Assembly: GCF_900106955.1 (NCBI RefSeq)
Contig: NZ_FNNI01000001.1
Span: forward strand, 434,001 to 498,000
Source: Aidingimonas halophila
GTDB lineage: Bacteria; Pseudomonadota; Gammaproteobacteria; Pseudomonadales; Halomonadaceae
DNA: 64,000 bases
Reading direction: 5' to 3'
Made by a program: the position numbers and the translations under genes. Shown one piece after another: positions 18,704 to 28,846 of the stretch; within the stretch, counting starts at the first letter, position 1, and every line of letters begins with the position of its first letter. The notes under the pieces were generated by a model, which saw only the letters and a list, made by a program, of their open reading frames with translations, ran no database searches and was not told the origin of the DNA.

Positions 18704-19810
18704 TCAGGCCCGAGCCTCCTGATATCGACGCGGTACCCGTGGAAGTATCCCTGTCAGCAGGGTATAGCTGATGGTATCGCAGTGCCGTGCCACCTCATCG
18801 ATCGATAACAACGTGCCGTTGTCGGCCTTCCCCCAGAGAACGACCGAGCTGCCAATCCCGACCTCGGGCATATCGGTGATGTCGACGGTCAGCATATCCA
18901 TCGAAACCTTGCCGGCAATGGCAGTGCGTTGCCCCTCGACCAACACCGGCGTGCCATCGATCGCATGGCGATCGTAACCATCGCCGTATCCACATGCCAC
19001 GACACCGATACGGGATGGGCGCCGTGCCTTCCAGCGACCGCCATACCCCACCGGTTCGCCGGTCGCCAGTTCCTGAACGGCAATGATCCGTGAACGCAAT
19101 GTCATGACCGGCTTGAGTGCCCGGCTGGCATCGTTGGCAGCTTCCAGCGGGTCACTCCCATAGAGCATGACCCCGGGACGATTCCAGCTGCCATGAGCTT
19201 CCGGCCAAGCCAGGGTCGCCGGCGAGTTGGCCAGACAGATCGGGGCTCCCAGGTGCTCCGAGAGCTGGGTCATGGTGCGCATCTGTTGCTGGAAATATGC
19301 CGGTTGGAGTGCATCGGCGGTCGCAAAATGACTCATCAAGTGCAGATTGGCAACCTTATCGGGGGCGGCTTGCAGGCGCCACCAGATGGTCTCCGCCCGG
19401 GCTGGAGGAAAGCCCAGACGGTGCATGCCGGAATCCACTTTCAACCAGGTCGGGATCGGTTTCCGTGGCTGAAACGACAGTGCGGCCTCGACTTGCCACT
19501 CGCTATGGACGGTCATCCACAACCCCAGCCTGTCGACCTGCTCCAGCTCTTCGGGCTCGAAGATGCCTTCCAGCAGTAAAATCGGAACCGATATGCCTGC
19601 ATCACGCAGCACAGCGGCTTCTTCAATGCTGGCTACAGCCAGGGCGGGGGCAAGGTCCTCGAGAGCACGGGCACAGGGAACGGCGCCATGGCCATAGGCA
19701 TCGGCCTTGATGACAGCCACAGTCTGGCTATTCGGGGCGAGGTCTCGAGCAAGACAGTAGTTATGACGCAGTGCCTCAAGATCAATATCGGCAACCAGCG
19801 GACGGGACAT
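18704..19810 (-). CDS. alr: Alanine racemase
   Basis: A PLP fold-III racemase of 368 residues. The PLP lysine is in VAVIKADAYGHGA and the second catalytic base is the Tyr in VACGYGDGYDRH. RPGVMLYGSDP is also a family signature. The ATG at 19810 has GGAG six bases upstream; other ATGs at 19813 and 19822 are less well placed. It supplies D-alanine for peptidoglycan. The 235 bp between it and rpoS is AT-rich and should hold its promoter; I recognised no gene there. Confidence 0.95.
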   Translation of the reverse strand: MSRPLVADIDLEALRHNYCLARDLAPNSQTVAVIKADAYGHGAVPCARALEDLAPALAVASIEEAAVLRDAGISVPILLLEGIFEPEELEQVDRLGLWMTVHSEWQVEAALSFQPRKPIPTWLKVDSGMHRLGFPPARAETIWWRLQAAPDKVANLHLMSHFATADALQPAYFQQQMRTMTQLSEHLGAPICLANSPATLAWPEAHGSWNRPGVMLYGSDPLEAANDASRALKPVMTLRSRIIAVQELATGEPVGYGGRWKARRPSRIGVVACGYGDGYDRHAIDGTPVLVEGQRTAIAGKVSMDMLTVDITDMPEVGIGSSVVLWGKADNGTLLSIDEVARHCDTISYTLLTGILPRVPRRYQEARA

Positions 19811-20045
19811 CATGCACTCCAATGAATACTATCGGCAAAGACAACAGGAGGCACGATTATTTGCCATTTTTAACGCAATATCACGCTATAAAACCCTGAA
19901 TATTCCCTTGCTTCCCATATAAAACACTCGATATAAGGGAGTTGAACGACAATAATTACTGCAAGAGATCACAGGGCGAGCCACATTCGACATCATACGA
20001 ACCGTCAAATGCGAACCGCCCTGCCGAGTGGTTGATAAAACGACA

Positions 20046-21014
20046 TCATTCGAAAATGGCGTCTAGCGACAACCCCTGTTTTTCCAGCACTCGGCGCAGC
20101 TTCTTGAGTGCCTCGACCTGAATCTGACGAACACGCTCTCGCGTCAAGCCGATCTCTTCGCCGACCTCCTCCAGCGTAGCGGCTTCATGTCCCCGCAGGC
20201 CAAAGCGGCGTATGACGACCTCCATCTGTTTCTCGGTCAATTCCGCCAGCCATTCGTCGACATGTTGCTTGACATCGACATCCACCAGCGAGGATTCGGG
20301 GCCCAGGTCGTTGTCATCAGCCAATGTTTCGATCAGCGGCTTATCACTCTCGTTCCCCATCGGATAATCCACCGATGAGACACGTTCATTGAGCCCCAGC
20401 ATCTTCTTGACCGTTCCGACTGGCTTGTCGAGGAATTCGGCGATTTCCTCAGGGGTCGCTTCGTGATCCAGTTTCTGGGTCAATTCCCGCGCCGCCCGCA
20501 GGTAGATATTGAGCTCCTTGACCACATGGATTGGCAAGCGGATGGTTCGGGTCTGATTCATCAGCGCCCGTTCGATGGTCTGACGAATCCACCAGGTGGC
20601 ATACGTGGAAAACCGGAAACCGCGCTCGGGATCGAATTTTTCCACGGCGCGAATCAGGCCCAGATTCCCTTCCTCGATCAAATCCAGAAGAGACAGGCCG
20701 CGGTTGAGATAGCGTCTCGCGATCTTGACCACCAAACGCAGGTTGGATTCAATCATTCGGGCTCGCCCAGCTGGATCCCCTTGCTGGGCGAGCCGCCCGT
20801 AATGAACTTCCTCTTCCGGCGTTAGCAGCGGCGAGAAACCAATCTCATTCAGATAGATCTGGGTTGCATCCAGACTATGATGATAGCTGTTTTCCTCGCG
20901 GCTGAGCGCCTTCTCGAACTCCTCGTCATCCTTGGAAGGTGTGTCAGTATCAACGTCAAGGGCTTCCTCGACTTCCAGATCCATCTCCTGCAGGTCTCGT
21001 TCGAGTATGCTCAT
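20046..21014 (-). CDS. rpoS: Stationary-phase sigma factor RpoS
   Basis: A 322-residue sigma-70-family factor: region 1.2 ([28 protein letters not shown]), region 2 ([56 protein letters not shown]), region 3, and region 4 with the HTH ([25 protein letters not shown]). The acidic N-terminal stretch and lack of a long region 1.1 fit RpoS. It lies downstream of nlpD, whose coding region carries the main rpoS promoter in related bacteria. Confidence 0.97.
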   Translation of the reverse strand: MSILERDLQEMDLEVEEALDVDTDTPSKDDEEFEKALSREENSYHHSLDATQIYLNEIGFSPLLTPEEEVHYGRLAQQGDPAGRARMIESNLRLVVKIARRYLNRGLSLLDLIEEGNLGLIRAVEKFDPERGFRFSTYATWWIRQTIERALMNQTRTIRLPIHVVKELNIYLRAARELTQKLDHEATPEEIAEFLDKPVGTVKKMLGLNERVSSVDYPMGNESDKPLIETLADDNDLGPESSLVDVDVKQHVDEWLAELTEKQMEVVIRRFGLRGHEAATLEEVGEEIGLTRERVRQIQVEALKKLRRVLEKQGLSLDAIFE

Positions 21015-21117
21015 GTCGCTACCCCATCGTGTGCTGCCCAGATAATGTTACCAATGCCAACATGCATGGCACGGTAAGCAGCTAACATTTCATGATTATT
21101 CTTGTGTCTCGCCGTCA

Positions 21118-22323
21118 CTAGCGTGACGGCAGAAAATCCAGGGGATCCTGCGGCTGACCATTCTGTCTGACTTCAAAATGCAGCATGACCTGGTCAGCAT
21201 CGGTGTCGCCCATCCGAGCAATCACATCTCCTGCTTCTACCACATCGTTTTCGCCTACCTCCAGGCTGTCGTTATGGGCATAGGCACTGAGAAACTCATC
21301 ATTGTGCTTGAGTAGAATCAGGTTACCGTATCCCCGTACGCCATCGCCTGCATATACCACGATGCCCGGTCCGGCCGCCTTGATAGGTTGCCCCTTTTGC
21401 CCACCGATATCAATCCCGGCGGTGAGTTCCGATTCATCGTCGAAACGGCCCACCAACTCGCCATCCGAGGGCCATTGCCAGGGAATATCCTCAACCGGAG
21501 TGTAGGATGACCGCTCGCTATCCGACGCGGCATCGCCATCTTCACCCGCAACGGATGTCCCGGCGTCGCTCTCGGCGGCCTCTTCAGTATCTCCCGAAGA
21601 GGATGACGATGTCGTGTCATTTGCAGTATCGTCACTACGACTTTCGTCTACATCGGAAGTCTCGTCACTCTCGTCATCGGATGCGGTCGCCGTTTGAGCG
21701 TCTTCTGAAGCGGACGCCTCCTCACGGGCAAGGCGCTCTTCACGTTCGGCACGATCCCGCTCACTCAAACTGCCATCGGCCCCAGGGCTGTCATAATCGA
21801 ATATGGGCCCCGGCGCGTCATTGCCACCGGCAACGGCCGCTGCGCCCAACGACTCGTTACGGGTTCCACTATCATCGACCTCCTCACGAGGCAATGCCCT
21901 CAGGCGACGATTGCGCTCGATGGTTTCCTCATCAGGAGCCAGCCAGTCAGGGTTATCACTGCCCCCTTGTGCTTCAGCCGCAGCGCTCGCGCCGGCAGCC
22001 ACCGAGACTCCCCCTTCGCCACCATCAGCCGATGATGACTCCTCACCGGAACGCCCCCCCGCTGCCAATTGCAGGGTCTGGCCGGGCTGCAGTCGATACG
22101 GGGGAGACAAATCATTGCGCCGAGCCAATTCACGAAAATCCATATCATGGCGCCACGCAATACCATAGAGCGTATCGCCGGCTTCCACGGTGTAGGTATC
22201 AGCACTCGCCTCATCACGACTGAGTGACAGGTCTCTTACCTGCACACGGGATCCGCCTTCCTGCTGGGCGGCACAGCCCACCATGGCCAGGGCAACGGCA
22301 GACACCAACAGCGCCTTACGCAT
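21118..22323 (-). CDS. nlpD: Outer-membrane lipoprotein NlpD (LysM plus LytM domains)
   Basis: From the ATG at 22323 (nine bases after AAGGAGG) it has 401 residues. The lipobox is LAMVGC with Cys17 and a LysM domain spans about residues 44-86 (YTVEAGDTLYGIAWRHD). A long Ser/Asp/Glu-rich, low-complexity linker follows at about 90-290, then a LytM/M23 domain (GIDIGGQKGQPIKAAGPGIVVYAGDGVRGYGNLILLKH). The first zinc ligand is replaced by Ile in GIDIGG, as in other NlpD proteins, so it should be an activator of an amidase (AmiC type) and not an enzyme. The very acidic linker is longer than usual, as often in halophiles. Confidence 0.92.
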   Translation of the reverse strand: MRKALLVSAVALAMVGCAAQQEGGSRVQVRDLSLSRDEASADTYTVEAGDTLYGIAWRHDMDFRELARRNDLSPPYRLQPGQTLQLAAGGRSGEESSSADGGEGGVSVAAGASAAAEAQGGSDNPDWLAPDEETIERNRRLRALPREEVDDSGTRNESLGAAAVAGGNDAPGPIFDYDSPGADGSLSERDRAEREERLAREEASASEDAQTATASDDESDETSDVDESRSDDTANDTTSSSSSGDTEEAAESDAGTSVAGEDGDAASDSERSSYTPVEDIPWQWPSDGELVGRFDDESELTAGIDIGGQKGQPIKAAGPGIVVYAGDGVRGYGNLILLKHNDEFLSAYAHNDSLEVGENDVVEAGDVIARMGDTDADQVMLHFEVRQNGQPQDPLDFLPSR

Positions 22324-23272
22324 GAGAATCATCCTCCTTGTGGGAGTGGTTCGGCGAATTGGCATAACGGCTGATCGCCAGAACCAGAATCACACCGACC
22401 AGCATCAATGCCAGTGCGGAAATCATATGTGCTGACTCACCAGTCAATACGGCGTAGTCGTGCGGAAGTAAATAACGGTATTCCAACGGAATCATCTGCT
22501 CATCCGGCCCCAACTGATAGCTCAATAATTCACGCCACGGCCACAGCGTCGGCAGTGAACCGATGATAAAACCGATCAATAACTGTAACGTCGCGTCATG
22601 GTGACGGATCAGCAACCATGACAGTAGCCGGGAAAAACACAGCAATCCCAACAAGCACCCAAGCCCGAACGGCAGCAGTAACATCAGATCCCCTGCTTTG
22701 ATCCCTTCCATGACCGTGCCATACAGGCCCATGGTCAACAACAGAAAACTGCCTGATACCCCGGGCAACAACATGGCACTGATAGCAATGGCGCCAGCCG
22801 CCATCAGCATCAGGGAGGGCGCCCCTAGCATCGCGATGCCGGGCATCAACGTGGGTAGCCATTGCGCCAGCACGATACCGATCAGCAACGCCGGCAAATA
22901 CCGCCAGAGCCAGGTCTCCATCCGATGTCTGACGACAATGGCGGAGGCGAGAACCAATCCGAAGAAGAAGGCATTCAGAAGCACCGTCTGCTCCTGCAAT
23001 AACCAGGTTACCACGTGGGCCACACTGAACAGGCTAACGAAGATCCCGGCAACCAAGGGCAACAGGAATCGCAGGTTGAGGTATTCGACCAGCGCCTGCC
23101 AGCCCCCTCGGCGCCATACCACGAAGGCGCCTGGCCCGAACTGCTTGATCGTGTGTATCAATTCTTCATAGATCGCCGTGATGATAGCAATCGTTCCACC
23201 GGAGACACCGGGAACCGCATCCGCGGCTCCCATTCCTGCCCCTTTGAAGAAGGTCGAGTAGGACAGCTTCAA
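22316..23272 (-). CDS. DUF368 polyprenyl-phosphate transporter (PopT-like)
   Basis: A 318-residue membrane protein with about eight to nine hydrophobic helices and two inverted repeat motifs, GMGAADAVPGVSGGTIAIITAIYEELI and AMLLPGVSGSFLLLTMGLY, diagnostic of DUF368. Members of the family return undecaprenyl phosphate across the membrane. I place the start at a TTG at 23272 because AAGGAGT stands seven bases upstream and the TTG overlaps the pcm stop as TTGA; the longer frame to 23365 lies inside pcm. The 3' end overlaps nlpD by eight bases. Confidence 0.87.
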   Translation of the reverse strand: MKLSYSTFFKGAGMGAADAVPGVSGGTIAIITAIYEELIHTIKQFGPGAFVVWRRGGWQALVEYLNLRFLLPLVAGIFVSLFSVAHVVTWLLQEQTVLLNAFFFGLVLASAIVVRHRMETWLWRYLPALLIGIVLAQWLPTLMPGIAMLGAPSLMLMAAGAIAISAMLLPGVSGSFLLLTMGLYGTVMEGIKAGDLMLLLPFGLGCLLGLLCFSRLLSWLLIRHHDATLQLLIGFIIGSLPTLWPWRELLSYQLGPDEQMIPLEYRYLLPHDYAVLTGESAHMISALALMLVGVILVLAISRYANSPNHSHKEDDSHA

Positions 23273-23934
23273 CGAATGACTCCTTGCAGCAATGGCACGA
23301 AGCGCACCGGCTCGAGCCTCTCTTGAGTGAATCCGGCCCCATCGCGACGGACGCGCATCAGCCACTGTTGCCCATCGATGTCTTCCACGGGCGCGATCAA
23401 CACACCGCCATCAGCCAGTTGTGTCATCAACCCCTGGGGCAATTCGCTGGCACAGGCGGTCAGCAGGATGACATCGAACGGCCCGGCATCCGGCCATCCC
23501 TCACCGCCATCCGCCAGCCGCAGGCTAACGTTGTACGCTTTGAGACGACGCAGCGTCTGTGTGGCACGACGATGCAGATCAGCAATACGCTCCAGCGACC
23601 AGACATGGGGAACCAGCCGAGAGAGAATCAGTGTCTGGTAGCCTGACCCCGTGCCCACCTCCAGCACCCGCTGCGGTGCCTCGGCAACGACCAGTTCGGT
23701 CATGCGAGCCACGATGGCGGGTTGGGATAACGTCTGTCCTGATCCGATAGGAAGCGCGGTATCCTCGTAAGCGCGGTGCGACAACGCTTCATCGACGAAC
23801 AGATGTCGCGGCTCACGACCGATGGTGTCCAGTACCTGCGGATCACGGATACCACTGTCCATCAAACGAGCGATCAGACGGTCACGTGTACGTTGTGATG
23901 TCATACCGACACCCAGCAGTTCAAGCGAGTGCAT
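23269..23934 (-). CDS. pcm: Protein-L-isoaspartate O-methyltransferase
   Basis: About 221 residues with the Rossmann SAM motif [19 protein letters not shown], the family signature [24 protein letters not shown] and a conserved C terminus [11 protein letters not shown]. It methylates isoaspartyl residues in ageing proteins so that they can be repaired. The ATG at 23934 follows AGGGGTGG and overlaps surE by 14 bases; an internal ATG at 23904 ([10 protein letters not shown]) matches the annotated start of Pseudomonas Pcm and may be the real one. Confidence 0.94.
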   Translation of the reverse strand: MHSLELLGVGMTSQRTRDRLIARLMDSGIRDPQVLDTIGREPRHLFVDEALSHRAYEDTALPIGSGQTLSQPAIVARMTELVVAEAPQRVLEVGTGSGYQTLILSRLVPHVWSLERIADLHRRATQTLRRLKAYNVSLRLADGGEGWPDAGPFDVILLTACASELPQGLMTQLADGGVLIAPVEDIDGQQWLMRVRRDGAGFTQERLEPVRFVPLLQGVIR

Positions 23935-24670
23935 CGAGCCACCCCTGTACATCGTCCAATGCAGTATGTTGCGTCAGATCGGTCTGTAACGGCGTAATCG
24001 ACACGTAGCCGGCCTCGACAGCGGCAAAATCGGTATCCGGGCCATCATCGGCATTTTCGCCCACCGTGGCTATCCAGTAACGCTCTCGCCCCCGGGGATC
24101 CAGAACCTTCATCGGGCGCTCTGCCGGCCCGCGATAGCCAAGACGGGTGACGCGAAAACCACGGATTTCCGACCAGGGCACGTCCGGTACATTGACGTTG
24201 AGCAGACTCCTCGGCGGCAGGGATAGTGATTCAGCCGCGCCAACAAGACTCGCTGCCACACGACCGGCAGTCTCGAAATAGCGCTCTCCCACCAGCGACA
24301 TGGCAATAGCGGGCATGCCCAGATTCCGTCCCTCCATGGCTGCCGCCACCGTACCGGAATACAGCACGTCATCCCCCAGGTTCCCCCCATGGTTGATGCC
24401 CGAGATCACCAGATCCGGCTTTTCTTCCCAGACACCATTGACACCGAGGTAGACGCAGTCCGCCGGCGTGCCATCAACGCTATAGAAACCACTATCAAGC
24501 ACCACCAGGGCCAATGGACGGGTCAAGGTCAATGAATTGCTGGCACCGCTCTTATCGCGATCAGGGGCAACGACCCGCAGTCGGGCATGATCGCAGAGGA
24601 AATCATGCAGAGCCCGCAGCCCCGGCGCATGAACTCCATCATCATTGGACAATAACAAACGGCGCATCAT
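23921..24670 (-). CDS. surE: 5'/3'-nucleotidase SurE
   Basis: A 249-residue metal-dependent phosphatase. [17 protein letters not shown] carries the Asp-Asp metal ligands, GASNSLTL the Ser ligand and [25 protein letters not shown] the Asn ligand and signature. It dephosphorylates nucleoside monophosphates and is a stationary-phase survival factor. It has the classic position upstream of pcm and rpoS. Two adjacent ATGs (24670, 24667) are possible starts. Confidence 0.96.
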   Translation of the reverse strand: MMRRLLLSNDDGVHAPGLRALHDFLCDHARLRVVAPDRDKSGASNSLTLTRPLALVVLDSGFYSVDGTPADCVYLGVNGVWEEKPDLVISGINHGGNLGDDVLYSGTVAAAMEGRNLGMPAIAMSLVGERYFETAGRVAASLVGAAESLSLPPRSLLNVNVPDVPWSEIRGFRVTRLGYRGPAERPMKVLDPRGRERYWIATVGENADDGPDTDFAAVEAGYVSITPLQTDLTQHTALDDVQGWLDALA

Positions 24671-24697
24671 CTCTCCTTGTCATTATCCCGACCGCCA

Positions 24698-25783
24698 TCA
24701 GAGCGTCGGGTGTGTCATCAGTTCCCGCAATACAGAGGTGGCGAAACTCCCCCGGGGAAGTTCGAATGACAGGCACAACGCCCCGGCGTCGCGCGTCAAG
24801 GTCGGGGCGGTCAAGCGGACACGCAATGCGCGGTGCCCCAGGCGGACACCGGCCTTTTCCAGTCCTCGAGCCAAAGAGGGTTCATCCTCGACGACCGCTT
24901 CGTATCGCGCGGCCTGAGAGCAAGCCATCGACGCCCCCACTCCCCACAGCACGCCACTGGGATGGATATCCAGCTCCCGTGCTCGTAACCGCAGGGCGTC
25001 ATCGACCGAATCAATGCGAAACTGGCTACTGGACCCATCGAGTATCGCGACCTCTCCGGCCAAGGGAGTGGACCAGTTACCATCACGAATTCGGGCGGCC
25101 AGTTGCTGGTTGAAGAGATAGGAGCGCGCGGCAGACAGCAACATTCCCTGACGATCATCACGCTTGCGCCAGCCTTTCGTCAGTACAGTCCGTGCCCGTG
25201 CCAGGTTGCGTCCCTCTGGGCCGAACCGCTGGGGGCCCACATAGTTAGGGACGCCCTCGCGGCACATGCTCTGCCAGCGGGACTCCATACCGGGATCGCT
25301 GACGACATCGCCATGGAGCCGCAAGACAAAACGGTTGCCACGATGCACGCCTCGCTTGAGCTTGCGCCGATGACGCATCTGCTCAAGCACATCGATGCCC
25401 ATATCGCCTTCCCTAGTCCCCAATGCCACCGCCACATCCTGCGGCACTTGACGACCGGGCAATGCTACGGAAAACCACTGTCGGGTGACGGCGTGCCGGT
25501 CTTTCATTCCGGAATAGCCCACATCACGGTGCGATACCTCGAAATAGTCTGCGAGACGCCTGACCATCTCCGGCGTCGACACACCGCGTTTCTCGATCCA
25601 CAACCAGAGGTGCTCTCCCGCCCCTTCCGGGGTAAAACCCAGGTTTTCTTCCACGCGAAAGTCATCCGGGGACATCCGGTACTCACCGGCGGGCAGTATT
25701 CGCTCCTCGCCTCGTGAGTATGCCCGCGGCCATGAGGGAGGCCAACTGTGGGCAGATAACGCCGCTTCCACGACCTCACTCAC
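24698..25783 (-). CDS. truD: tRNA pseudouridine-13 synthase TruD
   Basis: A 361-residue pseudouridine synthase. The catalytic Asp95 is in [18 protein letters not shown] and the RVEENLGF motif lies near the N terminus. A GTG start at 25783 overlaps the ispF stop (GTGA). It modifies U13 of tRNA-Glu. The chain order ispF-truD-surE-pcm is conserved in gammaproteobacteria. Confidence 0.95.
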   Translation of the reverse strand: MSEVVEAALSAHSWPPSWPRAYSRGEERILPAGEYRMSPDDFRVEENLGFTPEGAGEHLWLWIEKRGVSTPEMVRRLADYFEVSHRDVGYSGMKDRHAVTRQWFSVALPGRQVPQDVAVALGTREGDMGIDVLEQMRHRRKLKRGVHRGNRFVLRLHGDVVSDPGMESRWQSMCREGVPNYVGPQRFGPEGRNLARARTVLTKGWRKRDDRQGMLLSAARSYLFNQQLAARIRDGNWSTPLAGEVAILDGSSSQFRIDSVDDALRLRARELDIHPSGVLWGVGASMACSQAARYEAVVEDEPSLARGLEKAGVRLGHRALRVRLTAPTLTRDAGALCLSFELPRGSFATSVLRELMTHPTL

Positions 25784-26280
25784 GGGCGTCCTCCATCATG
25801 GCCTAGTCGTTGCAGCAGGACGACGGCTTCAGCGGCAATCCCTTCGCCTCGCCCCGTAAAGCCCAACCGTTCCGATGTGGTCGCCTTGACGTTGACGGCC
25901 ACACGGGGGATCGCCAGATCCGCCGCGATATGATCGATCATCGCCGGCACATGGCTAGCCATTCTGGGAGCCTGGGCAATCAGCGTCGCATCCAGGTTGC
26001 CAACCCGATACCCAGCCTGCTCGACCAGCACGACGATACGACGCAGCAGGTCGCGGCTGTCGACCCCCGACCAGGCAGGATCGGTATCCGGAAAATGGCG
26101 ACCGATATCGCCCAGGGCGCACCCACCTAGCAAGGCGTCGCCAATGGCATGTAACAGGACATCACCATCGGAATGCGCTTCAAATGCGTAATGAAATGGA
26201 ATCCGCACGCCACCAATCATCAAATGATCGCCCGCCTGGAAACGATGAACATCGAAGCCGTGACCGATACGCCATGTCAT
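25780..26280 (-). CDS. ispF: 2-C-methyl-D-erythritol 2,4-cyclodiphosphate synthase
   Basis: A 166-residue trimeric enzyme of the MEP isoprenoid pathway. Zinc ligands are in [10 protein letters not shown] and in [37 protein letters not shown] is the family signature. Its ATG overlaps the ispD stop by four bases. Length is normal. Confidence 0.97.
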   Translation of the reverse strand: MTWRIGHGFDVHRFQAGDHLMIGGVRIPFHYAFEAHSDGDVLLHAIGDALLGGCALGDIGRHFPDTDPAWSGVDSRDLLRRIVVLVEQAGYRVGNLDATLIAQAPRMASHVPAMIDHIAADLAIPRVAVNVKATTSERLGFTGRGEGIAAEAVVLLQRLGHDGGRP

Positions 26281-27011
26281 GTCAGCGCACTCCCCGGTTG
26301 TCGAGATGATGAGGCTTGCGCGGCCAATACGAGCTCAGCCATCACCAAATCGTCAGGATGAGTAATCTTGAGGTTGTCGCGTCGTCCCACCACCAATTGT
26401 GGCGAATATCCCAGCGCTTCCACGGCAGACGCCTCGTCGGTGATCGGCACACCGGAGCGCAACACGTATTGCAGCGCCTCATACAGCAGACGGTAACGAA
26501 ACCCCTGTGGGGTCAAGGCATGCCAGAGCCGTTCGCGCGACTCGGTGTAACGAATGCGCGAGTGGTCATCGGCACGTTTCATGGTATCGGCAACCGGTGC
26601 CGCCAACAGCGCGCCAATGGGATCCTGTGTCAGTACCGTCTTCAGGTGCAGAAGATCGGAATGACTGACACAAGGCCTGGCGGCATCATGGACGATCACC
26701 AGGTCGTCATCGTCTGCGTCATCGGCGATCGCCTCGAGCGCTTGCATGACGGAATCGGACCGCTCGTCACCACCGTCAACTCGCCGCCAGTCATCATAAG
26801 GCACCCAGGCAGTATCGAACCAGCTATCCCGGGCATCCAGACAGAGGCACAGACATGCCTCGGGGTAGGCTTGGCAAAGGCGTTCCAGGGTATGAGCGAG
26901 CACCGGTCGGCCGGCAAGCGGTAGATATTGCTTCGGCTGCGTCGCCCCCATACGCGTACCTCGACCCGCGGCGGGCACGATCAACCAAATGGTACCTTGC
27001 GCTTTCATCAT
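26277..27011 (-). CDS. ispD: 2-C-methyl-D-erythritol 4-phosphate cytidylyltransferase
   Basis: A 244-residue nucleotidyltransferase of the MEP pathway. [21 protein letters not shown] gives the CTP-binding Arg and Lys, and [12 protein letters not shown] and [11 protein letters not shown] are conserved. It overlaps ftsB at its start and ispF at its end by four bases each. ATGs at 27011 and 27008 are both possible. Together with ispF it provides the isoprenoid precursor for undecaprenyl carriers and quinones. Confidence 0.96.
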   Translation of the reverse strand: MMKAQGTIWLIVPAAGRGTRMGATQPKQYLPLAGRPVLAHTLERLCQAYPEACLCLCLDARDSWFDTAWVPYDDWRRVDGGDERSDSVMQALEAIADDADDDDLVIVHDAARPCVSHSDLLHLKTVLTQDPIGALLAAPVADTMKRADDHSRIRYTESRERLWHALTPQGFRYRLLYEALQYVLRSGVPITDEASAVEALGYSPQLVVGRRDNLKITHPDDLVMAELVLAAQASSSRQPGSALT

Positions 27012-27352
27012 GGGGCCGACGCCTCGACACTCCGAGGCTCAGGCAGCGCCTGCTGTTCGACAATCGCTGCCTCAGCCGCCACGCCGGGCACCCAGAAGAA
27101 CTGTTCATCCTGACGTACCATGCCGATATCACTGCGCGCCCGCTCTTCAATGGCATCGAGCCCTGTCTTGAGGTCGATGACCTCAGCGGCGAGCCGTTCG
27201 TTTCGTTCGCGCCTGGGGCGATTCTGCTCTTCCTGGGCATCGGCCCGGGCACGCACTTCGGCGAGTTCACGCAACCCGCCATCACCGAACCATAGCCGGT
27301 ACTGCAACATCAAGGTCAAGACGGCCAGTATGATAGCGAGCCACTTGAGCAT
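27008..27352 (-). CDS. ftsB: Cell division protein FtsB
   Basis: A 114-residue bitopic protein: one N-terminal transmembrane helix (LKWLAIILAVLTLMLQYRLWF), then GDGGLRELAEVRARADAQEEQNRPRRERNERLAAEV, a coiled coil that pairs with FtsL and binds FtsQ. The C-terminal tail (residues 85-114, Ala/Glu/Pro-rich) is a little longer than in E. coli. It is the first gene of the co-directional chain that leads to rpoS. Confidence 0.93.
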   Translation of the reverse strand: MLKWLAIILAVLTLMLQYRLWFGDGGLRELAEVRARADAQEEQNRPRRERNERLAAEVIDLKTGLDAIEERARSDIGMVRQDEQFFWVPGVAAEAAIVEQQALPEPRSVEASAP

Positions 27353-27421
27353 TCGAGCATCCCGTCGCGATACATTGATCGTCGCATTATGCCATCTTTC
27401 ATCGGCAGTGCGCAGCGCCTG

Positions 27422-28576
27422 CTAGCGTTTGAAAGGCAGCGCGTCCAGCGCCTGCCTGGCATAGGCATCAATATAGCGACACTCTTCGTCACAGAAACGC
27501 ACCACGGCATCACGCAGACCGGGATCATCGATATAGTGCAGTGATCGCAATCGTCGCGGAGCGAATCCGCGGGACAGCTTATGTTCGCCCTGGGTGCCGG
27601 GATCGAACACGGTCAGGCCATGCGACAGGCAGTAGTCGATACCCTGGTAATAACACGCTTCGAAGTGAAGACATTCTGCCATCACTTCACTACCCCAATA
27701 GCGACCATAAAGTGTATGGGTTCCCTGAAAGCAGAGCGCGGCTGCCACCGGCCGACCTTCCAGGCGGACCTGCATCAACACCATCGACCGAGGCATGGTA
27801 TCGCGTAATCGCTGAAAGAAATCAAAGTTCAAATAGCCTTGCTGGCCACGCTCCAGATAGGTGATGCGATAACAGCGGAAGAAATGCTCCAGAGCCGTCT
27901 GGTCGATGGCCTCCCCGACCAGGCGCACGATCTCCAGGCCTTGGTCGGCCACGATACGACGCTCGCGGCGTATCTCCTTGCGTCGACGGGATGTCATCGT
28001 GGCCAAAAAGCCATCGAAATTTTCATAGCCATCATCACGCCACTGAAATTGCAGCCCATGGCGAGTCACCAGCTCCGGGTGGGCTCGCTGCCAGATGTCG
28101 ATATCCGCATCGTGGGCGAACAGTAGATGCCAACTCGAAACGTCGTCATTTTCCCACGCCTGGGAAAAAAGGCGCAGCACGATGTCGTGCTCGACATCAC
28201 GGCTCAATAACAACCTCGGGCCGGGCGCCGGCGTGAAAGGAATCGCCGTCAGCGCCTTGGGATAATAACGTCCGCCGGCTTGCTCCCAGGCATCGGCCCA
28301 GGCCCAATCGAAGACGTACTCCCCAAAAGAGTGGAATTTTCGATAACAGGGCATGCCAGCGACCAGCCGGGCACCGCGCCACACCGTCAAATGGCAGGGC
28401 TCCCATCCGGTTGCAGAACATACTGCACGACTAGCCTCGAGCGCATGCAGGAACTCGTGGCGCAAGAAGGGATGGTCGTCATCGACCAGAGCGTTCCACT
28501 GCTCGGCATCCACCGACGCAATCGCTGACACGCGCTGTAACGACAGCGACGCATTGTCGGCATGGTGATGACTCAT
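27422..28576 (-). CDS. FemAB/GNAT-like protein (DUF482, peptidogalycan-biosynthesis-related)
   Basis: About 384 residues from the ATG at 28576, behind GCGGAAGGCC. Sequences such as HPFLRHEFLHALEASRAVCSATGWEP, FMTSRRRKEIRRERR-like LATMTSRRRKEIRRERRIV, FFRCYRITYLERGQQGYLNFDFFQRL and FDPGTQGEHKLSRGFAPRR are hallmarks of the DUF482 family, which has a GNAT/FemAB fold and no proven reaction. It stands between gap and ftsB in the same orientation. Function uncertain; an aminoacyl or acyl transfer role is only an inference from the fold. Confidence 0.82.
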   Translation of the reverse strand: MSHHHADNASLSLQRVSAIASVDAEQWNALVDDDHPFLRHEFLHALEASRAVCSATGWEPCHLTVWRGARLVAGMPCYRKFHSFGEYVFDWAWADAWEQAGGRYYPKALTAIPFTPAPGPRLLLSRDVEHDIVLRLFSQAWENDDVSSWHLLFAHDADIDIWQRAHPELVTRHGLQFQWRDDGYENFDGFLATMTSRRRKEIRRERRIVADQGLEIVRLVGEAIDQTALEHFFRCYRITYLERGQQGYLNFDFFQRLRDTMPRSMVLMQVRLEGRPVAAALCFQGTHTLYGRYWGSEVMAECLHFEACYYQGIDYCLSHGLTVFDPGTQGEHKLSRGFAPRRLRSLHYIDDPGLRDAVVRFCDEECRYIDAYARQALDALPFKR

Positions 28577-28690
28577 GGCCTTCCGCTTCCCCGGCATTAT
28601 TCGATCTCGGCATGGTTAGCCAGCATCCTGCGATGCTTCTGCTCCTTACAGCATGCGGTCATTTTCGGTGGGACATCAAGCGGACGAGGG

Positions 28691-28717
28691 AAAAAGCGAG
28701 GCGCCGGTCGGCGCCTC
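28691..28717 (-). terminator. Rho-independent terminator of gap
   Basis: On the minus strand GAGGCGCC-GACC-GGCGCCTC forms an eight-base stem, followed by GCTTTTTC. It lies 130 bp after the gap stop codon. I found no gene in the 270 bp between gap and the FemAB-like gene. Confidence 0.75.
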
Positions 28718-28846
28718 TCATCAGGTCAGACATCGTGCCGGAGAACATCCCGAGCGGAGCCGTGAGTGCGCGTGGATATCACCCCGGCACGATGCCTTGA
28801 CTCGTCAAGGGCAACACCGTCACGAATGGACAATGCTATCCTGTAA

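Noticed and set aside
21507-22223. Tandem repeat in the nlpD region
   Set aside because: The Ser/Asp/Glu-rich linker is low-complexity, but I see no regular repeat unit.
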